NCBI RefSeq assembly: GCF_009857835.1
Contig: NZ_WWCL01000001.1
Span: forward strand, 744,001-808,000
Length of the DNA stretch: 64,000 nt
Reading direction: 5' to 3'
DNA from: Duganella fentianensis
GTDB taxonomy: Bacteria; Pseudomonadota; Gammaproteobacteria; Burkholderiales; Burkholderiaceae_D
In this document: positions 1 to 9,032 of the stretch, in pieces
How the letters are laid out: each line of letters starts with the position of its first letter
Position numbering within the stretch: position 1 is the first letter of the stretch
Made by a program: the position numbers and the translations under genes
Notes under the pieces: model-generated
The model's database searches: none
Seen by the model: only the letters and a program-made list of their open reading frames with translations
What the model was told of the DNA's origin: nothing

Positions 1-2088
1 GCGGTGGCCGCTGGCCTGATGCACGGCTTCCATGCTGTAGCACAGATTGTCGGCCGCGCCCTGGCCCAGCAGCGGGGCGCGGCGGTCGGCCCAGCTGCTG
101 CTGGTGAGACCTTGCACGGCCAGCCGGCCATTGCGGTAGACGTTGTAGCGCACGCCCTGCGGCGGCGCGCTGAAGCTCAGCGTGGGGAAGCCGAAGCTGC
201 CCCGTGCCAACGCCACCTGCTGCGGTTCGGCCGGTGCTGTCACGGCACTGTCCTGCGCCAGCGGCGCAGCGTGCACACGCTGAATTTTCTGCTGGCCTGC
301 CTGCAGTGTGCCCAGCGTGATGACGATGTGGTTGTCGTCGGCCAGAGCAGCCCAGTCTATGCTGGCGCTGGCCGGCTGGCCATTCAGGCTGATGCCGGCC
401 ACGCGGTAATAGCCTTCGCTCTGGCTGGCCGCAGGCAGGCGTAGCGTCACCTGCAGCTGCTTGCCGCGCAGGTTCAGATGGCGCAGGCTGATGCTGTCGC
501 TGCCGGCAAACTGTTCGCGCCGTAGCCGTGCCGTCACGAAGGGCTGTAGCGCTATGCCGTGCTGGGTAGTCTGCACACCGAACACATTGCCGACCACCAT
601 GCCCAGATAGGCGCCCACCGACCAGAGCTGGCGACGCGAATTGATCACGGGGCCGCTGAGGTCCTTGCCGTCGCGCTGGTCCTTGAGCATGGGCAGGCCG
701 CTCAGCCATTCCATGTTTTCCATATTCGACAGATTGGTGGCGGCGCCCCGTATCAGGGTCTGGTAGGCGGCATCGGCAACTGCGCTATTGCCGGCCATGG
801 CGGCGGCACGCAGGCCGAAGGCGGTGACGAAAGGCCAGATGGCGCGGTTGTGGTAGATCGCCGTATCGGGTTGCTGCGGATAGATCACCGGCGCACCCAT
901 GGGGCCGTGTGGATAGTGCGCCAGTATGCTGGCGGCCTGACGCTCATCGGCGATGCCGGTGATGATGGCCAGTGACTGGCCTAGCCAGTCGTATTTGTAC
1001 AGTGCCGCGCCATCGAAATGGCCGGCCGTGAGGCTGCTGTACAGACCAGTATCGGCCTGCCACAGGTGCTGGTTGATGGCGCGTTTGAGTGCGGCGGCCC
1101 AGTCCTCATAGCGCTGTGCCAGTGCGGGCTGGTCCTGTTCGCGGGCCAGTTGTGCGGCCAGCGTCAGCGCCTTGTAGTGGGCGGCGTTGGTGGACAGGGC
1201 TTTGCTGCTGGCCATGCTGGCCAGATCGCTGGTGATCCACGGCGCATAGCTTTGCTCGCGCCAGTCGAGGAAGGACTGTTCGCCCGTGTACAGGCCATCG
1301 CTGCTGTCGTAGGCAGCCAGCCGGTCGTTCTCCAGCGTGTTGGAAAGCGCGCGCAGGGCGGTGCGGGCAAACGCGCGGCGCTCGTCCGGTGCCAGCGCCT
1401 TGAGTGCTTCGTCCGCGCCGAAGGCCCAGCTGACCCGGTCCGTGCTGACTGGCCAGCTGCCGCCGCTGCCCGTATCCTGAATGATCTGCAGGCCGTCGCT
1501 GCTGCCGGCCACCGCGCTGGCGGGCGCGATGCCGCTGCGGTAGCCGGACAGCTTGAATTCGAGCGAGTTGCGCACGCGGCGCGGATCCAGCATGCCCAGC
1601 CCCAGCGAGGCTGCATACGACAGGTCGCGGGTCCAGACGTAGTGCCAGGATGCGCCCGTTTCGAAGCAGTTGCAGCTGATGGGCTGGCCGCCGTTGTAGC
1701 TGCCGTCGCGGATCTGGCTGACGGAGTTCTGTGCCATTTCCAGACCGGCCAGCGTGAATAGCGCATCGAAACCGGGATTGCCACTGCGGACTACCGGCTG
1801 GCCTGCTGCTTCGCTATAGCTGATTTCCTGCTCGCCCACGCGCACCGGCATGCTGCTGCGCTGGGTGTAGCGGCGCAAATCATGCTCCAGCGGCGTGACG
1901 CTGTACTGCACCGTATAAGGTGCGGCGGCGGGCACGGGATAGCTGACCGTCAGCGCGCTGGCCGGATAGCTGCCGTCCGTGCTGCTGGCGGGACTGGCCA
2001 TTACTGGCAATGCTGGCGTGGTCGCAAGCGGTAGCAGGCCCAGTGCGGTGCGGATGCTGGCGGCGAGGATGTGCGGGGCGGGTTTCAC
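1..2088 (-). CDS. six-hairpin (alpha/alpha)6 glycosidase, exported, C-terminus outside window
   Basis: This frame is open from a GTG at 2088 to the window edge, giving 696 codons without a stop. GTG is preferred because GGAGA lies 8 bases upstream and the codon overlaps the TGA of the upstream GH13 gene (GTGA), implying translational coupling. The first 30 residues resemble a signal peptide. The central part has six-hairpin glycosidase character, with aromatic stretches such as WHYVWTRDLSYAASLG near residue 150, GLYTGEQSFLDWREQSY near 280 and a late IYHNRAIWPFVTAFGLRA. After about residue 600 there is a beta-rich, fibronectin-like stretch. Context with amylases suggests an alpha-glucosidase, glucoamylase or debranching activity on maltodextrins in the periplasm or outside the cell. 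The GH family cannot be fixed by eye. Confidence 0.7.
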   Translation of the reverse strand, partial: MKPAPHILAASIRTALGLLPLATTPALPVMASPASSTDGSYPASALTVSYPVPAAAPYTVQYSVTPLEHDLRRYTQRSSMPVRVGEQEISYSEAAGQPVVRSGNPGFDALFTLAGLEMAQNSVSQIRDGSYNGGQPISCNCFETGASWHYVWTRDLSYAASLGLGMLDPRRVRNSLEFKLSGYRSGIAPASAVAGSSDGLQIIQDTGSGGSWPVSTDRVSWAFGADEALKALAPDERRAFARTALRALSNTLENDRLAAYDSSDGLYTGEQSFLDWREQSYAPWITSDLASMASSKALSTNAAHYKALTLAAQLAREQDQPALAQRYEDWAAALKRAINQHLWQADTGLYSSLTAGHFDGAALYKYDWLGQSLAIITGIADERQAASILAHYPHGPMGAPVIYPQQPDTAIYHNRAIWPFVTAFGLRAAAMAGNSAVADAAYQTLIRGAATNLSNMENMEWLSGLPMLKDQRDGKDLSGPVINSRRQLWSVGAYLGMVVGNVFGVQTTQHGIALQPFVTARLRREQFAGSDSISLRHLNLRGKQLQVTLRLPAASQSEGYYRVAGISLNGQPASASIDWAALADDNHIVITLGTLQAGQQKIQRVHAAPLAQDSAVTAPAEPQQVALARGSFGFPTLSFSAPPQGVRYNVYRNGRLAVQGLTSSSWADRRAPLLGQGAADNLCYSMEAVHQASGHR

Positions 2089-3959
2089 GGGGCTATCTCC
2101 AGTATCAGTGCCGAACGGGCCGGCAGGGTTAGCTGTTCACCGAGCGCGATACGCTGGCCAGTAATGATATCCGTGCCGTTCTGTGCGCCCTGCAGCATTT
2201 CCTGAAAACGCGCCATGTTTAGTGGCGTTGGGCTGCGGTTTTTGTTGAGCGCCACCATCACCTTGCGGTTGCCATCGTAGCGGAAGTAGACATAGGTGTT
2301 CTGCTCCGGTCCGAAGTGCATGGTGCGGCCATGGTGGATCACGCTGGCATGCTTGCGCCAGTTGAGCAGTTTCTTCAGGTAGTCCTGCGCGGCCTGCTGC
2401 TGCGCTGTCAGACCGGCGCCGGTAAAGGCGCTGATGCTGTCGCCCTGCCAGCCACCGGGGAAGTCGCGCCGGTAGGACGCATCGTCGCGCCCCCTGGTAC
2501 TGCTGGTCATCTGGATTTCCGTGCCGGCGTAGAACTGCGGGATGCGCGGTGCCGTGGCCACGAAAGCCAGCGCCATGCGGTACAGCTGGTCGTCTTCACC
2601 GAGTTCGCTGTACAGACGCGACATGTCATGGTTGCCTTCGAATAGCACCAGATTGCCCGCATCGGCATACAGATAGTCCTGCGACAGGGCTTCGTACAGG
2701 CTGGTCAGGCTGTAGTCACCATCATCGGGCGCCACCAGTGCACGGCGCAGCACATCGGCCAGCGGGAAGTCCATCATGCTGGGCATGTGCGACACATAGC
2801 CATTGGCATTGCGTTTGCCGCGCTGCCAGTGCGCTACCACGGGAATGTGCGGGCTCCATTCTTCGCCCACCAGATTCAGGTGCGGATATTCGGCCATCAC
2901 GGCGCCGGACCAGCGGCTCAGGAAGTCGGTGTTGGAATAGCTGTAGGTATCCACCCGCAGGCCGGACAGGCCGGCATACTCGATCCACCATAGTGTGTTC
3001 TGGATCAGGTAGCGCGCCACGCGGGGATTGGCCTGATTCAGGTCCGGCATGCTTTCGACAAACCAGCCTTCGGTGAAGTTGCGCCTGTCCTGCTGCGAAG
3101 CATACGGATCCTGCACGGCCACGCGGTGGTGTTCGGTGGGGACGAACTTGCCCTGATAGGTCAGCCAGTCCGCTTCCGGCATGTCCTGCAGCCACCAGTG
3201 CTGGCTGCCGATGTGGTTGAGCACCACGTCCTGTATCACGCCCAGCCCTTTGCTGCGGGCCTGCGCCACCATGGCGCGATAGTCCTCGTTGCTGCCGTAG
3301 CGCGGGTCGATGCGGTAGTGGTGGGTAGCCGCATAGCCGTGGTAGGAGTAGGCCGGCATATTCGATTCCAGCAGCGGGGTAGGCCACAGCTGGGTGTAAC
3401 CCATGGCAGCGATGTAGTCGAGATGGTCGCTAATGCCGCGCAGATCGCCGCCATGGCGGCCGGAGCCTTCGCTGCGCTGCGCCTGTTCGCGCATATCGGG
3501 CGCATTGTCGTTGGCCGTATCGCCATTGGCGTAACGGTCAGGCATGACCTGATAGATGGCGTCGGCACGGCCAAAGCCCTGACGCTGGGCCGAGCCCTGT
3601 GCCCGCGCCTGCAGGGGATAGCGGTAGTGCAGCACAGTGGCCGCAGCACTGCGTGCCTGCTCGCCGCGCCCCCTGAATGTCAGATCCAGTTCACCGGCGC
3701 GGGCCCGGGCGCTGATGCGCAGGTTGATGAACAGGTAATTGGGGTTGGCCACCCGCTCGACGGAAGTGATCTGCACGCCCGGGTAGTGCAGGGTGGGCAG
3801 CAGCTGGCCGATCTGCGGGCCATGCACCATCAGCTGCAGGCTGCGCTCGTGCATGCCCGTCCACCAGCTGGGCGGCTCCATGTGATCGATGCGGTAATCG
3901 GCGCGGGCGCTGCCCAGAGTCAGGCTGGCGAGGGTGGCCAGCAGCAGGCGCTTGTTCAT
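2085..3959 (-). CDS. GH13 neopullulanase/cyclomaltodextrinase-type alpha-amylase, exported
   Basis: The product has 624 residues. Residues 1-20 form a signal peptide (MNKRLLLATLASLTLGSARA). Residues 21-120 look like the cyclomaltodextrinase N-terminal beta domain, and the GH13 barrel follows. Catalytic regions are intact: DVVLNH at 244-249, GLRVDTY with nucleophile Asp337, GEEW with acid/base Glu366, and GNHD ending at Asp445. A beta domain closes the protein. SusA-like enzymes of this build cleave maltodextrins and cyclodextrins in the periplasm. The gene diverges from the TonB receptor gene and overlaps the next glycosidase by 4 bases. A perfect-core GTAGT-N3-ACTAC palindrome lies about 20 bases upstream of the ATG, so transcription is probably sugar-controlled. 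Confidence 0.9.
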   Translation of the reverse strand: MNKRLLLATLASLTLGSARADYRIDHMEPPSWWTGMHERSLQLMVHGPQIGQLLPTLHYPGVQITSVERVANPNYLFINLRISARARAGELDLTFRGRGEQARSAAATVLHYRYPLQARAQGSAQRQGFGRADAIYQVMPDRYANGDTANDNAPDMREQAQRSEGSGRHGGDLRGISDHLDYIAAMGYTQLWPTPLLESNMPAYSYHGYAATHHYRIDPRYGSNEDYRAMVAQARSKGLGVIQDVVLNHIGSQHWWLQDMPEADWLTYQGKFVPTEHHRVAVQDPYASQQDRRNFTEGWFVESMPDLNQANPRVARYLIQNTLWWIEYAGLSGLRVDTYSYSNTDFLSRWSGAVMAEYPHLNLVGEEWSPHIPVVAHWQRGKRNANGYVSHMPSMMDFPLADVLRRALVAPDDGDYSLTSLYEALSQDYLYADAGNLVLFEGNHDMSRLYSELGEDDQLYRMALAFVATAPRIPQFYAGTEIQMTSSTRGRDDASYRRDFPGGWQGDSISAFTGAGLTAQQQAAQDYLKKLLNWRKHASVIHHGRTMHFGPEQNTYVYFRYDGNRKVMVALNKNRSPTPLNMARFQEMLQGAQNGTDIITGQRIALGEQLTLPARSALILEIAP

Positions 3960-3979
3960 GCAGTCTCCATTTTTAGATG

Positions 3980-3994
3980 AGTAGTCGTACTACA
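3980..3994. promoter_or_regulatory. HexR-like operator, site 1
   Basis: AGTAGTCGTACTACA matches TGTAGT-N3-ACTACA at 11 of 12 positions with perfectly symmetric GTAGT/ACTAC arms. It sits about 20 bases upstream of the GH13 start, where bound protein would block transcription. Confidence 0.65.
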
Positions 3995-4216
3995 GGGCGT
4001 GTTTCTCATTGCCTTTTGACCATTTTGCTTTATTTGCCAATAGTTTGCGCCAAAAAAGTGCGCGAATAGCGGCCGGATGGAAAAGCAATTTTAGTCAAAA
4101 TACAAAGTTTGCACGATTTTTGTCTTCTTGCCACCCGCTGTCTGCCGGTTTATCGGCATTTCAGCCCGTGGACATTGAAAAATTCTTGCAGAAAAAAGTG
4201 GTCTTAGTCTGAAATC

Positions 4217-4231
4217 TGTAGTTCCACTACA
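4217..4231. promoter_or_regulatory. HexR-like operator, site 2 (perfect)
   Basis: TGTAGTTCCACTACA is a perfect 6-3-6 palindrome. It lies about 105 bases upstream of the proposed -35 of the TonB receptor gene, so it could serve activation or looping with site 1. Confidence 0.65.
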
Positions 4232-4249
4232 AGTCTATTACTGAAATCC

Positions 4250-4264
4250 TGTAGCCGAAATACA
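4250..4264. promoter_or_regulatory. HexR-like operator, weaker site 3
   Basis: TGTAGCCGAAATACA matches the palindrome at 10 of 12 positions and begins 33 bases after site 2, about three helical turns. Confidence 0.4.
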
Positions 4265-4336
4265 ACGAGTCACCCTTATTCGCTAGGGAAACCCGCTTGC
4301 AGGCGTGTTTTCAGGCGTAGTTGGCTGTGCTTTTGT

Positions 4337-4364
4337 TTGACACAGAATCTAGTTTTAGTACAAA
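4337..4364 (+). promoter_or_regulatory. candidate sigma-70 promoter of TonB receptor gene
   Basis: TTGACA at 4337-4342 is a perfect -35. TACAAA at 4359-4364 is a moderate -10 after a 16-base spacer. Transcription would start about 120 bases before the receptor ATG. Confidence 0.5.
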
Positions 4365-4492
4365 ATTCTTTCCAGAACGTCTTAAGAACGTTGTTTTTCC
4401 TTGGATCCCGTGTAGTTTGAGACGCCCCGGCTTGCGGAGCGGCTGATGTTTGCGGGAATTATGTTTTGTGTCGTGTGTTGAGGGGACATTAA

Positions 4493-7342
4493 ATGAGTAT
4501 TTTCGCGAATAAGCGCCGTCAAAGCGCCGCGTTCCAGTTGAATCCAGTCGCAGCTGGTTGTGCTGTATTCCTGTCTATGATGGCGAGCAACGTCTATGCG
4601 CAAGAAGCTGCGCAAGGCGAAGCTGCACAGGCTGCAGACGTAACGGCCGCTCAATCCGACGCTAAAGCGCCGGAAGTCCAGTCGGTGGTCGTATCCGGTA
4701 TCCGTCGCGGTATCGAAGCAGCGATCTCGATCAAGAAGAATTCCACCTCCATCGTTGAAGCCATTTCCGCTGAAGATATCGGCAAGCTGCCGGATTCCAG
4801 CGTGGCGGAATCGATCGCCCGTCTGCCCGGCGTAACCGCCCAGCGTAGCCGCGGTTCGGGCAAGGCTGCCGACATCAGCGTGCGCGGTCTGGCACCGAGC
4901 TTCAACGGTACGCTGGTCAATGGCCGTGAAATGGCTTCGACCGGCAACGCCCGTAGCCCGGAATTCGATCTGTTCCCAGCGGAACTGATCGGCAGCGCCA
5001 TGATCTACAAAACCCCGGACGCGACCGTGATCGGTCAGGGTCTGGCATCGACCATCGACCTGCGCACTGTGCAGCCACTGGACTTCGGCAAGCGCGTGCT
5101 GGCTGCGGGTGCCCGTAACGAGCGCACCGGCGTGCGTTCCGGTTCGCCAGAAGGTGACGGCAAGCGCTACACCTTTAGCTATGTGGACCAGTTCGCTAAC
5201 CGCACCATCGGTGTGGCCGTGGGCATCACCAGCTACAAAGAAAACGGCGGCGGCCAGCAGAAGTTCGAAGGCGGCGGCACCGACACCGTTACCTACAATG
5301 GTCAGAGCGTCGTCGTTCCTGCCGGTTTCAAAGCGGACACCGAGACCTCGAAGAACAACCGCGATGGCGTTTCCGCCATGCTGCAATACCGTCCTAACAA
5401 AGACTTCAAGACTTCGGTCGATCTGTTCTACTCGGCCGGTAGCACCAGCCTGAAGAAAACCGGTCTGGAAGGCTCGATCGGCGGTTCGTGGGGCGGCTAT
5501 GACCCGGTTGGTACGCTGAGCAACGCCACCATCCAGAACGGCGTGGCCACCAGCGGCACCTTCAGCAATTTCAAGGGCGACGTACGTAACCACAAAGAAT
5601 CGGCCGACGACAAACTGACGGCAATCGGCTGGAACACCCAGTGGAAAGTGGCTGACTGGACCCTGACCGGCGACCTGTCGCACTCGAAAGCTACCAAGAA
5701 CGCCTCGCGTTACGAAACCACTGCTGGCCAAGCTGGTAACGTGCCTGCATCGCAGATCGGTTCCCTGTCGTGGACCGGCTTCGACGGCAAAAACCTGGCA
5801 GCAATGAAGCTGACCTCGAGCTTCGACTACTCGAACCGCTCGCAAACCTTCCTGACCGACACCGACGGCTGGGGTGGTGGTCCTAACTCGCCACAGGCTG
5901 GCTATGTCGCGCTGCCTAACGTAGACGACAAGATCGACGCAATCCGTCTGTCCGGCCGTCAGCAAGTGGAATGGGGCCCAGTGGCTGCCGTGCAGTTTGG
6001 CGTGAACTACACCAAGCGTAGCAAAGTACGCTACGGCGAAGAAGGCCGTCTGGTGGTGAAAGGTAACGGCGGCTACGCCACCGCAACCGTACCGGGCAGC
6101 GAAGTCGCGACTGCTGGTACCACCGGCATTCCTATCGTATCGTTCGACCCAACCGGCACTCTGGGTTCGATCTACACCATGGCTAAGTGGGTAGACGCAA
6201 GCGTGCTGGCGAAAGACTGGTCGGTATCGGAAAAGGTCACCACCGCTTACGCCATGGGTGATCTGGACGGTACGCTGGCTGGCCTGAGCTACCGCGGTAA
6301 CTTCGGTGCGCAGTTCGTGCACACCAGCCAGTCGACCACCGGTAACAAAGTGGATCTGGCAACCTGCACCGGCATCACCGCAGAGACCTGCCCATCGTCT
6401 GTGATCGCAGACGGCACCTCGTACAACGACATTCTGCCTAGCGCTAACGTGTCGTTCGATCTGGGTAGCGAACAGCAGGTACGTTTCGGTCTGGCCAAAG
6501 TGCTGGCTCGTGCAAATCTGGACGATATGCGCGCTAGCTCGGCCTTCGGCGTGAGCAAGAACAACACCGTACCTATCCTGACCGGTAGCGGCGGTAACGC
6601 CAAGCTGGAACCGTTCCGTGCAAAAGCAGTGGACGTATCGTACGAGAAGTACTTCGGCAACAAGGGCTACTTCAGCGCTGCTGCCTTCTACAAAAAGCTC
6701 GATACCTACATTCTGCGTGCACCGCGTGCGTATGACTTCAAAGGTCAGGTTACGGCTGCGACCCCGCTGCCAACCACCGGCCCATACGCTGGTTCGACGG
6801 TGGGTCTGCTGACCATCCCGACCAACGGCGACGGTGGCAACCTGCACGGCTACGAGTTCGCAGTCAACGTACCGTTCTCGCTGGTGTCGACTTATCTGGA
6901 CGGCTTCGGTGCTTCGGCTAACTTCTCGAACACCGAGAGCGGTATCGAACTGCCGGCAATTGGTTTCGCTACCCAGGGCGTAAGCAGCGTGAAGATCCCT
7001 CTGCCAGGCCTGTCGAAGCGCGTGACCAACCTGCGTATGTACTACGAGAAGAATGGCTTCCAGTTCGCATGGGCTGCCCGTCGCCGTTCGGACTTCCTGG
7101 GTCAGATCAGCGACTACCAGGACAATGCACAGCTGACCTTCGTGAAAGGCGAGACCATCATCGACCTGCAGGCTTCGTATGAATTCCAGCAGTCGTTCCT
7201 GAAAGGTCTGTCGGTCTACGTACAGGCTAACAACTGGAACAATACGCCTTACCAGGAGTACAACGGTGTTGATTCCAGCGCCATTTCGTACAAAACTGTG
7301 TTCGGTCGTACCTACCAGTTCGGCCTGACCTACAAGTTCTAA
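4493..7342 (+). CDS. TonB-dependent outer-membrane receptor, probable maltodextrin importer
   Basis: The product has 949 residues. Residues 1-36 are a long signal peptide ending NVYA-Q. An acidic, Ala-rich stretch precedes VQSVVVSGIRRGIEAAISIK, the usual start of the plug in the Xanthomonas/Caulobacter TonB receptor family. Plug motifs include AEDIGKLPDSSVAESIARLPG and DISVRGLAPSFNGTLVNGRE. The rest is a beta barrel ending in YQFGLTYKF with the terminal Phe typical of outer-membrane proteins. GAGGGG lies 7 bases before the ATG. Divergence from a GH13 gene and the surrounding amylases suggest MalA-like uptake of maltodextrins powered by TonB-ExbB-ExbD, which are not in this window. Substrate is inferred from context only. 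Confidence 0.9.
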   Translation: MSIFANKRRQSAAFQLNPVAAGCAVFLSMMASNVYAQEAAQGEAAQAADVTAAQSDAKAPEVQSVVVSGIRRGIEAAISIKKNSTSIVEAISAEDIGKLPDSSVAESIARLPGVTAQRSRGSGKAADISVRGLAPSFNGTLVNGREMASTGNARSPEFDLFPAELIGSAMIYKTPDATVIGQGLASTIDLRTVQPLDFGKRVLAAGARNERTGVRSGSPEGDGKRYTFSYVDQFANRTIGVAVGITSYKENGGGQQKFEGGGTDTVTYNGQSVVVPAGFKADTETSKNNRDGVSAMLQYRPNKDFKTSVDLFYSAGSTSLKKTGLEGSIGGSWGGYDPVGTLSNATIQNGVATSGTFSNFKGDVRNHKESADDKLTAIGWNTQWKVADWTLTGDLSHSKATKNASRYETTAGQAGNVPASQIGSLSWTGFDGKNLAAMKLTSSFDYSNRSQTFLTDTDGWGGGPNSPQAGYVALPNVDDKIDAIRLSGRQQVEWGPVAAVQFGVNYTKRSKVRYGEEGRLVVKGNGGYATATVPGSEVATAGTTGIPIVSFDPTGTLGSIYTMAKWVDASVLAKDWSVSEKVTTAYAMGDLDGTLAGLSYRGNFGAQFVHTSQSTTGNKVDLATCTGITAETCPSSVIADGTSYNDILPSANVSFDLGSEQQVRFGLAKVLARANLDDMRASSAFGVSKNNTVPILTGSGGNAKLEPFRAKAVDVSYEKYFGNKGYFSAAAFYKKLDTYILRAPRAYDFKGQVTAATPLPTTGPYAGSTVGLLTIPTNGDGGNLHGYEFAVNVPFSLVSTYLDGFGASANFSNTESGIELPAIGFATQGVSSVKIPLPGLSKRVTNLRMYYEKNGFQFAWAARRRSDFLGQISDYQDNAQLTFVKGETIIDLQASYEFQQSFLKGLSVYVQANNWNNTPYQEYNGVDSSAISYKTVFGRTYQFGLTYKF

Positions 7343-7376
7343 CTCTCGCAGTTAAACGCATAGTTAGTGCTAACAT

Positions 7377-7404
7377 CAACCCCGGTCCGCCGGGGTTGTT
7401 TCGT
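7377..7404 (+). terminator. hairpin after TonB receptor gene
   Basis: CAACCCCGG and CCGGGGTTG form a perfect 9-bp stem with a TCCG loop, followed by a short T-rich run (TTTCGTTTC). It may terminate or attenuate transcription into the halogenase gene 40 bases downstream. Confidence 0.6.
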
Positions 7405-7436
7405 TTCTGGAGCAGGCTTTTTGAGGAGTGAGTTGG

Positions 7437-8957
7437 ATGCAGACTGCGATTAAAAACATCGTGATCGTCGGTGGCGGAACGGCAGGCTGGATGAGCGCCA
7501 CGGCGTTGGCCACCATCCTGCGCGGGCAGTACAACATCCGGCTGGTGGAGTCGGATGAAATCGGCATCGTCGGTGTGGGCGAAGCCACCATTCCGATGAT
7601 ACAGCGCTTCAATCAGGTGGCCGGCATCGATGAAGCAGAGTTCATGAAAGCCACCCAGGGCAGCTACAAGCTCGGCATCGAATTCGTCAACTGGGGCAAG
7701 CTGGGCGACCGTTACATCCACGGCTTCGGCATCCTTGGCCAGGACTTGTGGACTGTGCGTTTCGACCAGTACTGGCAGCGCATGCGTGCACTGGGCAAGG
7801 CGCACGAGCTGGATGAGTATTCGATCACGCGCATGGCAGCACGTCACAACAAATTCATGCCGGCACGGCCCGATCTGCCCAATTCGCCGCTGGCCGATAT
7901 CGCCTACGCCTACCACTTCGACGCCAGCCTGTATGCGCGCTTTCTGCGCGGCGTGAGCGAACAGCGCGGCGTGCGCCGTACCGAAGGCAAGATCGCCAGT
8001 GTGGCGCTGCGGTCCGATAACGGCTTTGTCGAAGCGGTGGTGCTGGAATCAGGTGAACGTATCGAAGGAGATCTGTTTATTGATTGCTCCGGCTTCCGTG
8101 GCCTGCTGATCGAAGACGCGCTGCAGACGGGTTACGAGGACTGGTCGCACTGGCTGCCTTGCGACCGTGCGCTGGCGGTGCCGTGCAAGTCCGCATCCGT
8201 GCTGACGCCCTATACCCGCTCGACTGCCCACACGGCAGGCTGGCAGTGGCGCATCCCGCTGCAGCACCGCACCGGCAATGGCCATGTGTATTGCAGCGCC
8301 TTCATGGATGATGCACAGGCGCAGGATATTCTGCTGAAAAATCTGGATGGCGATGTGCTGGCCGAGCCGCGCCAGATCAAGTTCAAGACCGGTATGCGCA
8401 AGCAGGGCTGGAACCGCAATGTGGTGGCGATCGGTTTATCGAGCGGCTTCCTCGAACCGCTGGAATCGACCAGTATCCACCTGATCCAGTCGTCGATTGC
8501 GCGCCTGCTGCAGTTCTTCCCTGACAGTGGCTTCAATCCACTGGAAGTGGCCGAGTACAACCGCCAGAGCCGTTTCGAATACGAGCGTATCCGCGACTTC
8601 GTGATCCTGCACTACAAGGCCAACCAGCGTGATGATTCCGAATTCTGGAAACAGTGCGCGGCCATGCCCGTGCCGGATACGCTGCAGCACAAGATCGATC
8701 TGTTCCAGGCGCGTGGCCGCGTGGTGCGCTTCGATAACGAGCTGTTTGCGGAGACGGGCTGGCTGCAGGTGATGCATGGCCAGAATCTCAAGCCGCAGGG
8801 CTATGATCCGCTGGCCGATCTACTGCCGGTAGAAGAAGCGGAGAAGTATCTGGAGAGCATACGCGACGTGATCGCCCAGTGCATACAGCACATGCCGACC
8901 CACGCCGACTATATTGCGCAGCATTGCGCTGCGCCGCGCCAGCCTATGCCGAAGTAA
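7437..8957 (+). CDS. flavin-dependent (tryptophan-type) halogenase, copy 1
   Basis: The product has 506 residues. The ATG at 7437 is chosen over the GTG at 7428 because GAGGAG at 7423-7428 sits 8 bases before it and would overlap the GTG. The FAD-binding GGGTAGW is at residues 12-18. Lys78 in GSYKLGIEFVNW matches the catalytic Lys79 of PrnA. The halogenase signature WQWRIP is present, as is EPLESTS, which contains the glutamate matching PrnA Glu346. All key residues are intact. Relatives next to TonB receptors in Xanthomonas and Brevundimonas (BrvH type) halogenate or brominate indoles in vitro, but their natural substrate is unknown. No flavin reductase is visible nearby. The enzyme is cytoplasmic, with no signal peptide. 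Confidence 0.9.
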   Translation: MQTAIKNIVIVGGGTAGWMSATALATILRGQYNIRLVESDEIGIVGVGEATIPMIQRFNQVAGIDEAEFMKATQGSYKLGIEFVNWGKLGDRYIHGFGILGQDLWTVRFDQYWQRMRALGKAHELDEYSITRMAARHNKFMPARPDLPNSPLADIAYAYHFDASLYARFLRGVSEQRGVRRTEGKIASVALRSDNGFVEAVVLESGERIEGDLFIDCSGFRGLLIEDALQTGYEDWSHWLPCDRALAVPCKSASVLTPYTRSTAHTAGWQWRIPLQHRTGNGHVYCSAFMDDAQAQDILLKNLDGDVLAEPRQIKFKTGMRKQGWNRNVVAIGLSSGFLEPLESTSIHLIQSSIARLLQFFPDSGFNPLEVAEYNRQSRFEYERIRDFVILHYKANQRDDSEFWKQCAAMPVPDTLQHKIDLFQARGRVVRFDNELFAETGWLQVMHGQNLKPQGYDPLADLLPVEEAEKYLESIRDVIAQCIQHMPTHADYIAQHCAAPRQPMPK

Positions 8958-8976
8958 TCCGGCACTAAGGACTAGC

Positions 8977-9013
8977 CCGTGGCCGGGGCAGCATCGCGCT
9001 GCCGCGGCCACGG
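8977..9013. terminator. hairpin between convergent halogenase genes
   Basis: CCGTGGCC/GGCCACGG outer arms and GGCAGC/GCTGCC inner arms form a strong GC-rich stem. No T-run follows on either strand, so a terminator role is only likely. Confidence 0.5.
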
Positions 9014-9032
9014 CTTCCGTCAGGCTGGTGCT

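Larger units (their letters stand above)
3960..4492. other. 533-base divergent regulatory region between GH13 and TonB receptor genes
   Basis: No gene is supported here. The stretch is AT-richer than its surroundings and holds three copies of the TGTAGT-N3-ACTACA palindrome, a candidate sigma-70 promoter at 4337-4364 and a leader of roughly 120 bases before the receptor ATG. Within the leader, AACGT and ACGTT flank CTTAAGA at 4376-4392 and could form a small hairpin. Confidence 0.6.

Noticed and set aside
4382..6847. An 821-codon open frame opposite the TonB receptor gene
   Set aside because: It is an antisense shadow of strongly biased codon use; no ribosome binding site, signal or domain is visible.
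7428..7436. GTG start for halogenase 1
   Set aside because: It would overlap the only good Shine-Dalgarno, GAGGAG, which is correctly placed for the ATG at 7437.
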